DNA of 64,000 nt from assembly GCF_900114765.1 (NCBI RefSeq), contig NZ_FOUD01000010.1:62001-126000 (forward strand), in the 5' to 3' direction. Positions within the stretch are counted from its first letter, which is position 1. Each line of letters opens with the position of its first letter. Position numbers and translations under genes: made by a program. This document shows positions 8,363 to 16,638 of this stretch, one piece after another. Below the pieces are notes generated by a model, which saw only the letters and a list, made by a program, of their open reading frames with translations, was not told the origin of the DNA and made no database searches. Source of the stretch: Halopseudomonas pachastrellae (GTDB lineage: Bacteria; Pseudomonadota; Gammaproteobacteria; Pseudomonadales; Pseudomonadaceae).

Positions 8363-10738
8363 ATGTCCTTTGACCAGAAAGATGCCCCCTTCATGGAGCG
8401 GTTGGTCTTCAACAACCGCCTTGTGGTGGTGGTGCTGTTTACCCTCGTTTCACTGTTTCTCGGTTATCAGGCGCTGCAGGTACGGCCCGATACCAGCTTT
8501 GCCAAGATGATTCCGCTTGAGCACCCCTACATCGTCAACATGCTCGAGCACCAGGACGATCTCGCCAACCTCGGTAACTCCATCCGCATCGCGGTGGCCA
8601 TCGAGGAAGGCGATATCTTCAGCTCCGAGTACATGGAAACCCTCAAGCAGATCAACGACGAGGTGTTCTTCCTGCCCGGTGTAGACCGTTCCAACCTGCG
8701 CTCGCTGTGGACGCCGAACGTGCGCTGGACCGAGGTGACCGAGTACGGCTTTGATGGCGGCCCGGTAACCAACCACCCGGCCTACACCAACGAGCAGGAC
8801 CTGGAAGAGCTACGTGCCAACGTACTCAAGTCCGGTGAAATCGGTCGTCTGGTGGCCAACAACTTCAAGTCCAGCATCATCGAGGTGCCGCTCCAGGAGT
8901 TCTATCCGAACCCGGAAAACCAGAGCGAGCTGCTGCGCCTGGACTACAAGGAGTTCTCCCACCAGCTGGAAGAGAAGATTCGCGATCGCTTCCAGAATGA
9001 AAACCCGAACATCAAGATCCACATCGTAGGTTTTGCCAAGAAAGTCGGTGACCTGATCGACGGCCTGATCGGCGTTGTCGGCTTCTTCGCCGTTGCCTTC
9101 GTGATTACCTTTGTGGCGCTGTACCTGTTCACCTGGTGTATCCGCAGTACCGTATCGGTGCTGGTAACCACGCTGATTGCGGTGATCTGGCAGCTTGGTC
9201 TGATCAATCTGGTCGGCTTTGGGATAGACCCGTACTCGATGCTGGTACCCTTCCTGATTTTCGCTATCGGTATTTCCCACGGGGTACAGAAGATCAACGG
9301 TATTGCGTTGCAGTCAGGAGGCGCTGATAACGCCCTAACGGCTGCGCGGCTGACCTTCCGTCAGCTGTTCCTGCCGGGCATGATTGCGATCCTGGCCGAT
9401 GCGGTTGGCTTTATCACACTGCTGATCATCGATATTGGCGTGATCCATGAGCTGGCGATCGGTGCCTCCATTGGTGTGGCGGTCATCGTCTTTACCAACC
9501 TGATCATGCTGCCGGTAACCATTTCCTATCTGGGTATCAGCAAGAAGGCGATTGAGCGCTCCAAGCGTGACGCTGTCCGTGAGCATCCGTTCTGGCGCTT
9601 CCTGTCCAATGTCGCGCACCCGAACGTGGCACCCTGGCTGGTGATCATTGCGCTGGTGGGTGGTGTTGGCTGCTTCATGTACCAAAAAGCCAATATCAAG
9701 ATCGGTGACCTGGATGCCGGCGCACCGGAGCTGCATCCGGACTCGCGCTACAACCTGGACAACGACTTCATCATCAGCAACTACACCACCAGCTCCGACA
9801 TTCTGGTGGTGATGGTCAGCACGCCGCCGGAGAAGTGCTCTGCCTACGACACCATGGAAGCCATCGACCAGCTGCAATGGAAGATGAGCAACCTCGAAGG
9901 TGTGCAGTCGGCGGTATCGCTGGTGACTGTGGCCAAGCAGGTGATCATGGGCTCCAACGAGGGCAACCTGAAGTGGCAGGGGCTGTCGCGTAACCAGGAC
10001 GTCCTGAATAACGCCATCAGCCGTGCGCCGTCAGGCATGTTCAACGCCGCCTGCTCGCTGGCCCCGGTGATGATCTTCCTGGATGACCACAAGGCCGATA
10101 CGCTGACTCGTGCAACCGACGCGGTGAAGGAGTTTGCGGCCGAGTACAACACCGATGACATGACCTTCAAGCTGGCTGCGGGTAACGCCGGTATTGAAGC
10201 GGCTACCAACGAGATCATCTCCAGCTCGGAGCTGACCATTCTGGTGCTGGTGTACATCTGGGTGGGTGTCATGTGCATGATCACCTTCCGCTCGGTACCT
10301 GCGACTATCTGTATCGTACTGCCGCTGATCCTGACCTCGGTGATGGGTAACGCGCTGATGGCCTTCCTCGGCATTGGCATGAAGGTGGCCACCCTCCCGG
10401 TGATTGCGCTGGGTGTGGGGATTGGTGTGGACTACGGTATCTATGTCTACAGCCGACTGGAAACCTTCCTGCGCCAGGGTATGCCGCTGCAGGAGGCCTA
10501 CTACGAGACCCTGCGCTCCACCGGTAAAGCGGTACTGTTCACCGGTCTGTGTCTGGCAATCGGTGTGGCAACCTGGATCTTCTCGGCCATCAAGTTCCAG
10601 GCCGACATGGGTCTGATGCTGACCTTCATGTTCCTCGTTAACATGATCGGTGCGATGCTGCTGCTGCCGGCACTGGCGCGCTTCCTGATCAACCCGGAGA
10701 AGGTTCGCAAGTCCAAGGGCAGCAAGCTGTCTCACTGA
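8363..10738 (+). CDS. MMPL/RND-family transporter, copy 1
   Basis: A 791-residue inner-membrane protein with the RND/MMPL plan: one N-terminal membrane segment (about 16-35), a large periplasmic domain, a bundle of segments from about 230, a second periplasmic domain (about 435-615) and a final bundle. The family signature GVGIGVDYGIYVYSR is near residue 690, with the aspartate used in proton coupling. Related proteins move lipids or other hydrophobic compounds; the substrate here is unknown. AGGAG lies 7 bases before the ATG. No membrane-fusion or outer-membrane partner is encoded nearby. Confidence 0.88.
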   Translation: MSFDQKDAPFMERLVFNNRLVVVVLFTLVSLFLGYQALQVRPDTSFAKMIPLEHPYIVNMLEHQDDLANLGNSIRIAVAIEEGDIFSSEYMETLKQINDEVFFLPGVDRSNLRSLWTPNVRWTEVTEYGFDGGPVTNHPAYTNEQDLEELRANVLKSGEIGRLVANNFKSSIIEVPLQEFYPNPENQSELLRLDYKEFSHQLEEKIRDRFQNENPNIKIHIVGFAKKVGDLIDGLIGVVGFFAVAFVITFVALYLFTWCIRSTVSVLVTTLIAVIWQLGLINLVGFGIDPYSMLVPFLIFAIGISHGVQKINGIALQSGGADNALTAARLTFRQLFLPGMIAILADAVGFITLLIIDIGVIHELAIGASIGVAVIVFTNLIMLPVTISYLGISKKAIERSKRDAVREHPFWRFLSNVAHPNVAPWLVIIALVGGVGCFMYQKANIKIGDLDAGAPELHPDSRYNLDNDFIISNYTTSSDILVVMVSTPPEKCSAYDTMEAIDQLQWKMSNLEGVQSAVSLVTVAKQVIMGSNEGNLKWQGLSRNQDVLNNAISRAPSGMFNAACSLAPVMIFLDDHKADTLTRATDAVKEFAAEYNTDDMTFKLAAGNAGIEAATNEIISSSELTILVLVYIWVGVMCMITFRSVPATICIVLPLILTSVMGNALMAFLGIGMKVATLPVIALGVGIGVDYGIYVYSRLETFLRQGMPLQEAYYETLRSTGKAVLFTGLCLAIGVATWIFSAIKFQADMGLMLTFMFLVNMIGAMLLLPALARFLINPEKVRKSKGSKLSH

Positions 10739-10756
10739 GGCGACTGACTGACCTGC

Positions 10757-10790
10757 AAGGCCCGCCAATTCGGCGGGCCTTGTTGTTTTT
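10757..10790 (+). terminator. Rho-independent terminator after MMPL copy 1
   Basis: A perfect 10-bp stem AAGGCCCGCC / GGCGGGCCTT with loop AATTC is followed by GTTGTTTTT. This is a classical terminator and separates the two Ycf48-MMPL units into independent transcription units. Confidence 0.9.
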
Positions 10791-10803
10791 GGGTGGCATA
10801 AAG

Positions 10804-10857
10804 AGTGATTCTCGGGACAATATTGCGGCTAAAAGTAGTGATTCCGCATCAATATTG
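10804..10857 (+). promoter_or_regulatory. spaced direct repeat with palindromic core, candidate operator
   Basis: AGTGATTC (10804-10811) followed 6 bases later by the palindrome CAATATTG (10818-10825) recurs as AGTGATTC (10837-10844) followed 5 bases later by CAATATTG (10850-10857). The repeat period is 32-33 bp, about three helical turns. It lies between the terminator of copy 1 and the second Ycf48 gene, and I do not see it upstream of copy 1. Likely binding sites for a regulator; which one is unknown. Confidence 0.5.
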
Positions 10858-10969
10858 TGATTAACAAAAGATAACCGTCAGCCGTTGGCGCTGGCCCCCC
10901 AGCCTCGTTACCATGGGTCATTCAGCGCACCAGCGCAGAAGAACTGATAACAATAAGGGGGATTGGTGT

Positions 10970-12094
10970 ATGCGTGAGCCCACTCGTCGGCGCACTCAAA
11001 CGACTCTGCCGGCCGTCTCCGGCCACCGGGCGCAGTTACGCAAACTGTTCTTTTCATCTCGCATGCTGTCTGCTGCCAGTCTCAGTGTCGCACTCTGTGC
11101 CGCACCGTTTGTGCAAGCTCAAGACACCGTTGCCGAGGCACCCAAGCCGGCTGTCAAATCCGAGCTGGCCAGCCACACGCTGCTGCTGGATGTTGCCGCC
11201 GCTGGCGATCGCCTGGTAGCCGTAGGCAGCCGTGGCCACATTGTCTACTCAGATGACCAGGGTGCCAGCTGGACTCAGGCCGAGGTTCCGGCCCGTCAGC
11301 TGCTTACCTCTGTATTCTTTGCCGATGCCAACAACGGCTGGGCGGTAGGTCATGACTCGGTCATCCTGCACACCTCTGATGCGGGCAGCAACTGGGAAAT
11401 GCAATACCGTGACCCTGAGCTGGATATGCCGGCTGACCCCAACGGCCCCGGCCTGCTGGAACGCCCGCTGATGGATGTCTGGTTCCGTGATGCCAACACC
11501 GGCTTTGCCTTCGGCGCCTACGGTATCTATCTGCGCACCGATGATGGCGGCGAGAGCTGGGAAGACCTGTCTTTCGACATCGACAACCCCGATGGCTTCC
11601 ACTACAACGCGGTCACTCCGGTGAAAGGCGCCGGCCTGTTCCTGGCTGGTGAAATGGGCACCCTGTATCGCTCTGCCGATTTTGGTGATACCTGGGAAAC
11701 CCTGCAGAACTCTCCCTACGATGGCACCTGGTTCGGCGCAGCCGGCACCGGTGAGGCCAACCAGGTACTGGTCTGGGGCCTGCGCGGCAACATGTTCCGC
11801 TCTACCGACTTTGGCGACAGCTGGGAGCAGGTCGAGCTTCATACGCCGAATAATGGTCCGCTGGAAGCCACGCTGCTTGGCGGCACCCTGTCTGCCGGCG
11901 ACAGCCTGGCAGTGGTCGGTGCTGGCGGCGTAGTGCTGACCAGCAATAACCACGGTGAAAGCTTCGACGTGGCTGTACGCCCCGACCGCGTAGCGCTGGC
12001 AACGGCCAAGTATCTGCCCGATGGCCAGATGCTGCTGGTCGGTCAGCACGGTGTGGTCAAGGCATCCCCCAAGGGTCTGCCCAACGTTCAATAA
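10970..12094 (+). CDS. Ycf48/BNR-repeat exported protein, copy 2
   Basis: A 374-residue paralogue of the protein at 7208. The N-terminal leader differs (MREPTRRRTQTTLPAVSGHR, then a hydrophobic stretch ending in FVQAQDT), while the mature propeller is very similar (shared ASHTLL, GDRLVAVGSRGHIVYSDDQG, LLERPLMDVWFRDANTGFA, DNPDGFHYNA). ATG 10970 is preceded by AAGGGGG. It is 24 bases upstream of the second transporter, repeating the layout of copy 1. Probably a periplasmic partner of that transporter (inference). Confidence 0.85.
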   Translation: MREPTRRRTQTTLPAVSGHRAQLRKLFFSSRMLSAASLSVALCAAPFVQAQDTVAEAPKPAVKSELASHTLLLDVAAAGDRLVAVGSRGHIVYSDDQGASWTQAEVPARQLLTSVFFADANNGWAVGHDSVILHTSDAGSNWEMQYRDPELDMPADPNGPGLLERPLMDVWFRDANTGFAFGAYGIYLRTDDGGESWEDLSFDIDNPDGFHYNAVTPVKGAGLFLAGEMGTLYRSADFGDTWETLQNSPYDGTWFGAAGTGEANQVLVWGLRGNMFRSTDFGDSWEQVELHTPNNGPLEATLLGGTLSAGDSLAVVGAGGVVLTSNNHGESFDVAVRPDRVALATAKYLPDGQMLLVGQHGVVKASPKGLPNVQ

Positions 12095-12118
12095 GAATTA
12101 GCTGCCAGGAGAGTCTGG

Positions 12119-14473
12119 ATGTCCAAGCATCATCAGGAGACAAGCGCTCCCTTTGTGGAGCGGTTGATCTTCAATAACCGCATTGTCGTACTGCTGCTGT
12201 TTTCGCTGCTGACCCTGTTCTTCGGGTATCAGGCCGCGCAGGTTAAGCCCGACACCAGCTTTGAGAAGATGATTCCTCTCAAGCACCCGTACATCGCCAA
12301 CATGATCGAGCACCAGAATGACTTGCCGAACCTCGGCAACACCATTCGTATTGCGGTTGCGATCAACGATGGCGACATCTTCTCCACCGAGTACATGGAA
12401 ACCCTCAAGCGCATTAACGATGAGGTGTTCTTCCTGCCGGGTGTAGACCGTTCCAACCTGCGTTCGCTGTGGACGCCGAACGTACGCTGGACCGAGGTGA
12501 CAGAGTACGGTTTTGACGGCGGCCCGGTGGCCAACCGTCCGGCCTACCTGAGCGAAGCGGATCTCGACGAGCTGCGTGAAAACGTACTCAAGTCCGGTGA
12601 AATCGGCCGCTTGGTTGCCAACAACTTCAAGTCGACCATCATCGATATCCCGCTGCAGGAAGCCTATCCCAACCCGGAAAACCAGGGTGAGCTGATCCAG
12701 CTGGATTACGGCGATTTCTCCCGTCAGCTGGAAGAGAAGATTCGTACCGAGTTTCAGGGCGAAAACCCGAACATCCAGATCCACATCGTTGGTTTTGCCA
12801 AGAAGGTCGGTGACCTGATCGACGGCATCATCAAGGTCGTGATGTTCTTCGGTGCTGCGCTGCTGATCACCTTTGTGCTGCTGCTGATCTTTACCCGCTG
12901 CTTCAAGAGCTCGCTGACCACACTGGTCTGCTCGGTGATTGCGGTGGTGTGGCAGCTTGGTCTGCTGCGCACACTGGGCTTTGGTCTGGACCCATACTCG
13001 ATTCTGGTGCCGTTCCTGGTCTTCGCCATCGGTATCTCCCACGGCGTACAGATCATCAACGGTATGGCGATTGAATATACCGGTGCCGATGACGCGCAAA
13101 CCGCTGCCCGTCGTGCTTTCCGTGCCCTGTACATTCCGGGCATCGTGGCGCTGATCTCGGATGCTGTGGGTTTTGTGACCCTGCTGCTGATCGAGATCGA
13201 GGTTATTCGTGAACTGGGTATTGCTGCCTCTGTTGGTGTGGGTGTCATCATCCTGACCAACCTGATGCTGCTGCCGATTCTTATGTCCTACATCGGTATC
13301 AGCCGCGGGGCCGTCGAGCGCAACCGCAACCTGGCCAACCGCCCGCAGAAACTGTGGCTGTCGATCTCTCGCTTTGCCCACCCGACAATCGCGCCGATCT
13401 CCATTGTGCTGGCCATTGGCGCCTTTGTCTTCGGTATCTACCACGGCAAGAACGTCGCGATCGGTGACCTGGACCCGGGTGCACCGGAGCTGCGTGCCGA
13501 CTCGCGCTATAACCTCGACAACCAGTTCATTATCGAGAACTACTCCACCAGCTCCGATATTCTGGTGGTGATGGTCAAGACGCCGGCAGAGCGCTGCTCG
13601 GCCTACGAGACTATGGAAGCCATCGATCAGCTGGAATGGCGCATGAACAACCTGGATGGCGTGCAATCAGCCGTGTCGCTGGTGACCGTTGCCAAGCAGG
13701 TAATCATGGGCAACAACGAGGGCAACCTGAAGTGGCAGACCCTGTCGCGCAACCAGGACAACCTGAACAACGCCATCAGCCGCGCGCCGTCTGGCATGTT
13801 CAACTCGGCCTGCTCGCTGGCGCCGGTCATGATCTTCCTGGATGACCACAAGGCCGAAACCCTGCAGCGCGCAACCGCCGCAGTGGAAGAGTTTGCTGCC
13901 GAGTACAACACCGACGATATGCAGTTCCTGCTGGCGGCCGGTAATGCCGGTATCGAAGCGGCGACCAACGTCGTGATCGAAGCGTCGCAGACCAAGATGC
14001 TGCTGACCGTATACGCGGTCGTCATCCTGATGTGTCTGATCACCTTCCGCTCGATCCGCGCAGTGCTGTGTATCATCATCCCGCTCGCCCTGACCTCGGT
14101 TCTGGCCAACGCACTGATGGCCTTCCTCGGCATTGGCGTGAAGGTAGCAACCCTGCCGGTAATCGCCTTGGGTGTGGGTATTGGTGTGGACTACGGCATC
14201 TATATTTACAGCCGCCTGGAAACCTACCTGCGTCAGGGCCTGCCGCTGCAGGAAGCCTACTATGAAACCCTGAAGACCACAGGTAAGGCTGTGACCTTCA
14301 CCGGCTTCACCCTGGCGATCGGCGTTGCCACCTGGATCTTCTCCGCAATCAAGTTCCAGGCCGACATGGGTATCCTGCTGACCTTTATGTTCCTGTGGAA
14401 CATGTTCGGTGCCCTGTGGCTGCTGCCGGCTCTGGCTCGCTTCTTGATTCGTCCGGACAAGCTGCGTAGCTGA
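12119..14473 (+). CDS. MMPL/RND-family transporter, copy 2
   Basis: A 784-residue paralogue of the transporter at 8363, with the same two periplasmic domains and membrane bundles and the GVGIGVDYGIYIYSR signature near residue 685. The first ~90 residues and the periplasmic domains are almost superimposable (LPGVDRSNLRSLWTPNVRW is in both), while membrane segments 2-7 differ more. The ribosome-site region (GCCAGGAGAGTCTGG) is nearly the same as in copy 1 (GCCAGGAGAATCTGG), so the duplication covered the spacer. Substrate unknown. Confidence 0.88.
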   Translation: MSKHHQETSAPFVERLIFNNRIVVLLLFSLLTLFFGYQAAQVKPDTSFEKMIPLKHPYIANMIEHQNDLPNLGNTIRIAVAINDGDIFSTEYMETLKRINDEVFFLPGVDRSNLRSLWTPNVRWTEVTEYGFDGGPVANRPAYLSEADLDELRENVLKSGEIGRLVANNFKSTIIDIPLQEAYPNPENQGELIQLDYGDFSRQLEEKIRTEFQGENPNIQIHIVGFAKKVGDLIDGIIKVVMFFGAALLITFVLLLIFTRCFKSSLTTLVCSVIAVVWQLGLLRTLGFGLDPYSILVPFLVFAIGISHGVQIINGMAIEYTGADDAQTAARRAFRALYIPGIVALISDAVGFVTLLLIEIEVIRELGIAASVGVGVIILTNLMLLPILMSYIGISRGAVERNRNLANRPQKLWLSISRFAHPTIAPISIVLAIGAFVFGIYHGKNVAIGDLDPGAPELRADSRYNLDNQFIIENYSTSSDILVVMVKTPAERCSAYETMEAIDQLEWRMNNLDGVQSAVSLVTVAKQVIMGNNEGNLKWQTLSRNQDNLNNAISRAPSGMFNSACSLAPVMIFLDDHKAETLQRATAAVEEFAAEYNTDDMQFLLAAGNAGIEAATNVVIEASQTKMLLTVYAVVILMCLITFRSIRAVLCIIIPLALTSVLANALMAFLGIGVKVATLPVIALGVGIGVDYGIYIYSRLETYLRQGLPLQEAYYETLKTTGKAVTFTGFTLAIGVATWIFSAIKFQADMGILLTFMFLWNMFGALWLLPALARFLIRPDKLRS

Positions 14474-14486
14474 GTGAGTTGAGCTG

Positions 14487-14520
14487 CACAAAAAAACCGC
14501 CGTCGGGCGGTTTTTTTGTG
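14487..14520 (+). terminator. Rho-independent terminator after MMPL copy 2
   Basis: A 15-bp perfect stem CACAAAAAAACCGCC / GGCGGTTTTTTTGTG with loop GTCG. The A and T tracts on each side would allow it to work in both directions. Confidence 0.92.
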
Positions 14521-14979
14521 GCCTTTCTCAGATTGCGGGAGAGACAAAGTGCTGGCTTGCCAACAAAGGAGGGTGGCAGGAGTCTGTCCCCAGCTCGATT
14601 TTGCCTGAATGCGTCGTCTTCAAGCGAGCCTTTCGCCTTTTACGGCGAGCCAAGGGGGGCTGCTTGCCCAGCCCCCCTTAGCGATCCCCCGGGCACCCGA
14701 CTACGCGGCCCTTCGGGTTCGCTGCGTTGCTCGATTTATCGGGGAAGCCTCGCCGGCCACGCGAAAACTCGTCGCTTCGCTCCTCAGACATCCTACGCTT
14801 CTTTTTCCCGATAAATCTGCGCTACTCGCCCGCGTAAACGGGAATTGAGCCCGTGCACGCTTGGCGTCCGGAGGTTGGGCTGGTGTGGTCCGAGAGTCGG
14901 CGGATAGGCCAGCATCGCTGATTATCCATGTCTGTATATGGGCATCTCTCAGGTGACGCGCTACGCCATCCGCGATATG
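14521..14979. other. gene-free stretch with structured, repeat-like element
   Basis: No credible gene in about 460 bases. A perfect 11-bp inverted repeat AAGGGGGGCTG (14652-14662) / CAGCCCCCCTT (14669-14679) is followed by GATTTATCGGG (14733-14743) paired with CCCGATAAATC (14807-14817). Reading frames through it give arginine- and serine-rich peptides typical of spurious proteins called from dispersed repeats. I recall similar sequences scattered in Pseudomonas genomes, but only one copy is in this window. From 14820 to 14979 I see nothing beyond this. Confidence 0.6.
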
Positions 14980-16638
14980 TCACACATCCGGATACAACGG
15001 CTCAATCCCGCCTTCGCCGAGTGCTTCGGCTTCGCGCTGGCGGGTCTGGGTGACTTTGCGCACGGCGCGCCAGAGCGGTTTGCCGCGCCAGGTGCTGTCG
15101 ATCTGGCCGAACAGGCAGGCGTTGAGTTCGTCCAGCGCGTCGGCCAGCACCGGGTAGGTGTGGCTGAGGGAGATCAGGTCGCTGTCCTGGCGCTTGGCCC
15201 AGTGTTCCAGCGCCTTGCGGGCTTCGGCCGGGCGGTTGTGGCGGCAGGCGGTCTGCAGGTCGGCGAGCGGGTTGTCGGGCTGGTCGGTCTCAAGGCTGAC
15301 GCTGTCTTCATCCAGTTGCTGCAGGGCGTTGAGTTCGCGGCGCGCGGTGCGCAACAGGTGCAGTGCGGCGAGCAGGGCGCAGAACAGCGCCGCGCTGAGC
15401 AGTTGCCACGGCCAATTTGGAGAGGCATCGGCGCCCGGTGGCAGGTTCCAGTCCGGCGGCGGTGGCGGGGCGTTGCCGTTGCCGCGCACGTTCAATTGCA
15501 CAGCGGCCAGCTCGGAGGTTTCCAGTTGATCGGTTTGGGTGTTCCACCACTGAACGCGAATCGCCGGGATCTCGAAGCGGCCGGCATGGCGGGTGACCAC
15601 CGCAGAGCTTTCCTGACGCAGGCCAAGAATGCCGGAATCAGACAACTGGTTCTCCAGTTGGGGCTGGTCGCTGTACTGACGCAGGTCGTCGTCGCTGTCA
15701 CTCAGGGCGCTCAGTTCCGGCAGCTGGCTGGCGGTGAGGCCATCGGCCTGGATCGACAGGGTGCGGGTCAGCGGCTCACCCCGTTGCAGCTCCTGATTGG
15801 GGTCGGGCTGCCAGTTCTGGCTCAGGCGCACCTGGCGCGCCGGCAGCCATGGCGTGTCGGCCGGGTAGCTGTCCGGCACGGGGCGTACCTCCAGCTGCAG
15901 ACTGGGTGAGCGCAACTGCACAAACCGCGCGTTGTGCCCGCTGTTGCTGCTTGCCTCGCGGGGTTGCAGGGCGGTGGCGCTGAACAGCTGCGAGGGGATT
16001 TCCAGTGGGCCGCTGCGTTGCGGGTAGATGGCGTAGCGAATTTCGATGACGCCGTGTACTACACCGTCCAGCGTGCGTTCGTAGGTTTTCGGCGCGCTCA
16101 ACGCCTCTACCCGGGCATCGGGGATATCCAGTCCGCTCAGGGTAGAGTCGTCGTACAGCGAGACTGAATGAAAGATACGCAGGGTCAGCAGTACCTGCGC
16201 CTGCACATACGGATTACGGGTATCAACCTCGGCATTGATGAATACCGGTGCCTGATTGGCCGGGTCGGCGTTGGCCAGTTGCTCGGCGGTGAGCACGCGC
16301 AGGCTGACGGGCTCGCTATGGTCGCCGCGCAGGGTCAGGGGCGGAATCACCACAAAGCCACTGCGCAACGGGCGCAGCTCGATGACCCAACGGGTGACCG
16401 GAACGGTACGCCCGTTAATTTGGCTGACCAGGCTCAGGCGGCGGTCGTCGAGCACCTCGAAGTGTTCCTGTAGCGGCGTCAGGTCGAGTTGATCGTCGCG
16501 GCTGGCCAGGGTGCTTTCCAGCGTCAGCTCAAGGGTCTGTTCCGGCTCCAGCTGGGTGCGGTTGACGCTCGCCTGCAGCGCCGCCTGCAGCGGTGCGCTG
16601 GTGCATAACAGCACAAGGATAAGAAACAGCTGGCGCAT
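14980..16638 (-). CDS. BatD-like protein (oxygen tolerance / aerotolerance family)
   Basis: 552 residues with an N-terminal signal peptide (MRQLFLILVLLCTSAPLQA), a long extracytoplasmic beta-rich region (about 20-415), one membrane segment (about 418-440, WPWQLLSAALFCALLAALHLL) and a short cytoplasmic tail. This is the BatD architecture. It is the last gene of the MoxR-Bat operon, and its ATG shares one base with the TAA of the upstream gene. Role in envelope stress or assembly is inferred from the family; the precise function is unsettled. Confidence 0.87.
   Translation of the reverse strand: MRQLFLILVLLCTSAPLQAALQASVNRTQLEPEQTLELTLESTLASRDDQLDLTPLQEHFEVLDDRRLSLVSQINGRTVPVTRWVIELRPLRSGFVVIPPLTLRGDHSEPVSLRVLTAEQLANADPANQAPVFINAEVDTRNPYVQAQVLLTLRIFHSVSLYDDSTLSGLDIPDARVEALSAPKTYERTLDGVVHGVIEIRYAIYPQRSGPLEIPSQLFSATALQPREASSNSGHNARFVQLRSPSLQLEVRPVPDSYPADTPWLPARQVRLSQNWQPDPNQELQRGEPLTRTLSIQADGLTASQLPELSALSDSDDDLRQYSDQPQLENQLSDSGILGLRQESSAVVTRHAGRFEIPAIRVQWWNTQTDQLETSELAAVQLNVRGNGNAPPPPPDWNLPPGADASPNWPWQLLSAALFCALLAALHLLRTARRELNALQQLDEDSVSLETDQPDNPLADLQTACRHNRPAEARKALEHWAKRQDSDLISLSHTYPVLADALDELNACLFGQIDSTWRGKPLWRAVRKVTQTRQREAEALGEGGIEPLYPDV

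Noticed and set aside
12098-13666. 522-codon open frame antisense to MMPL copy 2
   Set aside because: Rich in His, Gln and Asp from reading GC-rich codons backwards; the sense strand encodes a complete transporter. The same applies to copy 1.
14479-14814. 111-codon open frame rich in Ser, Arg and Pro on the plus strand
   Set aside because: It begins inside the terminator of the MMPL gene and runs through the inverted repeats; it resembles spurious proteins called from repeats.
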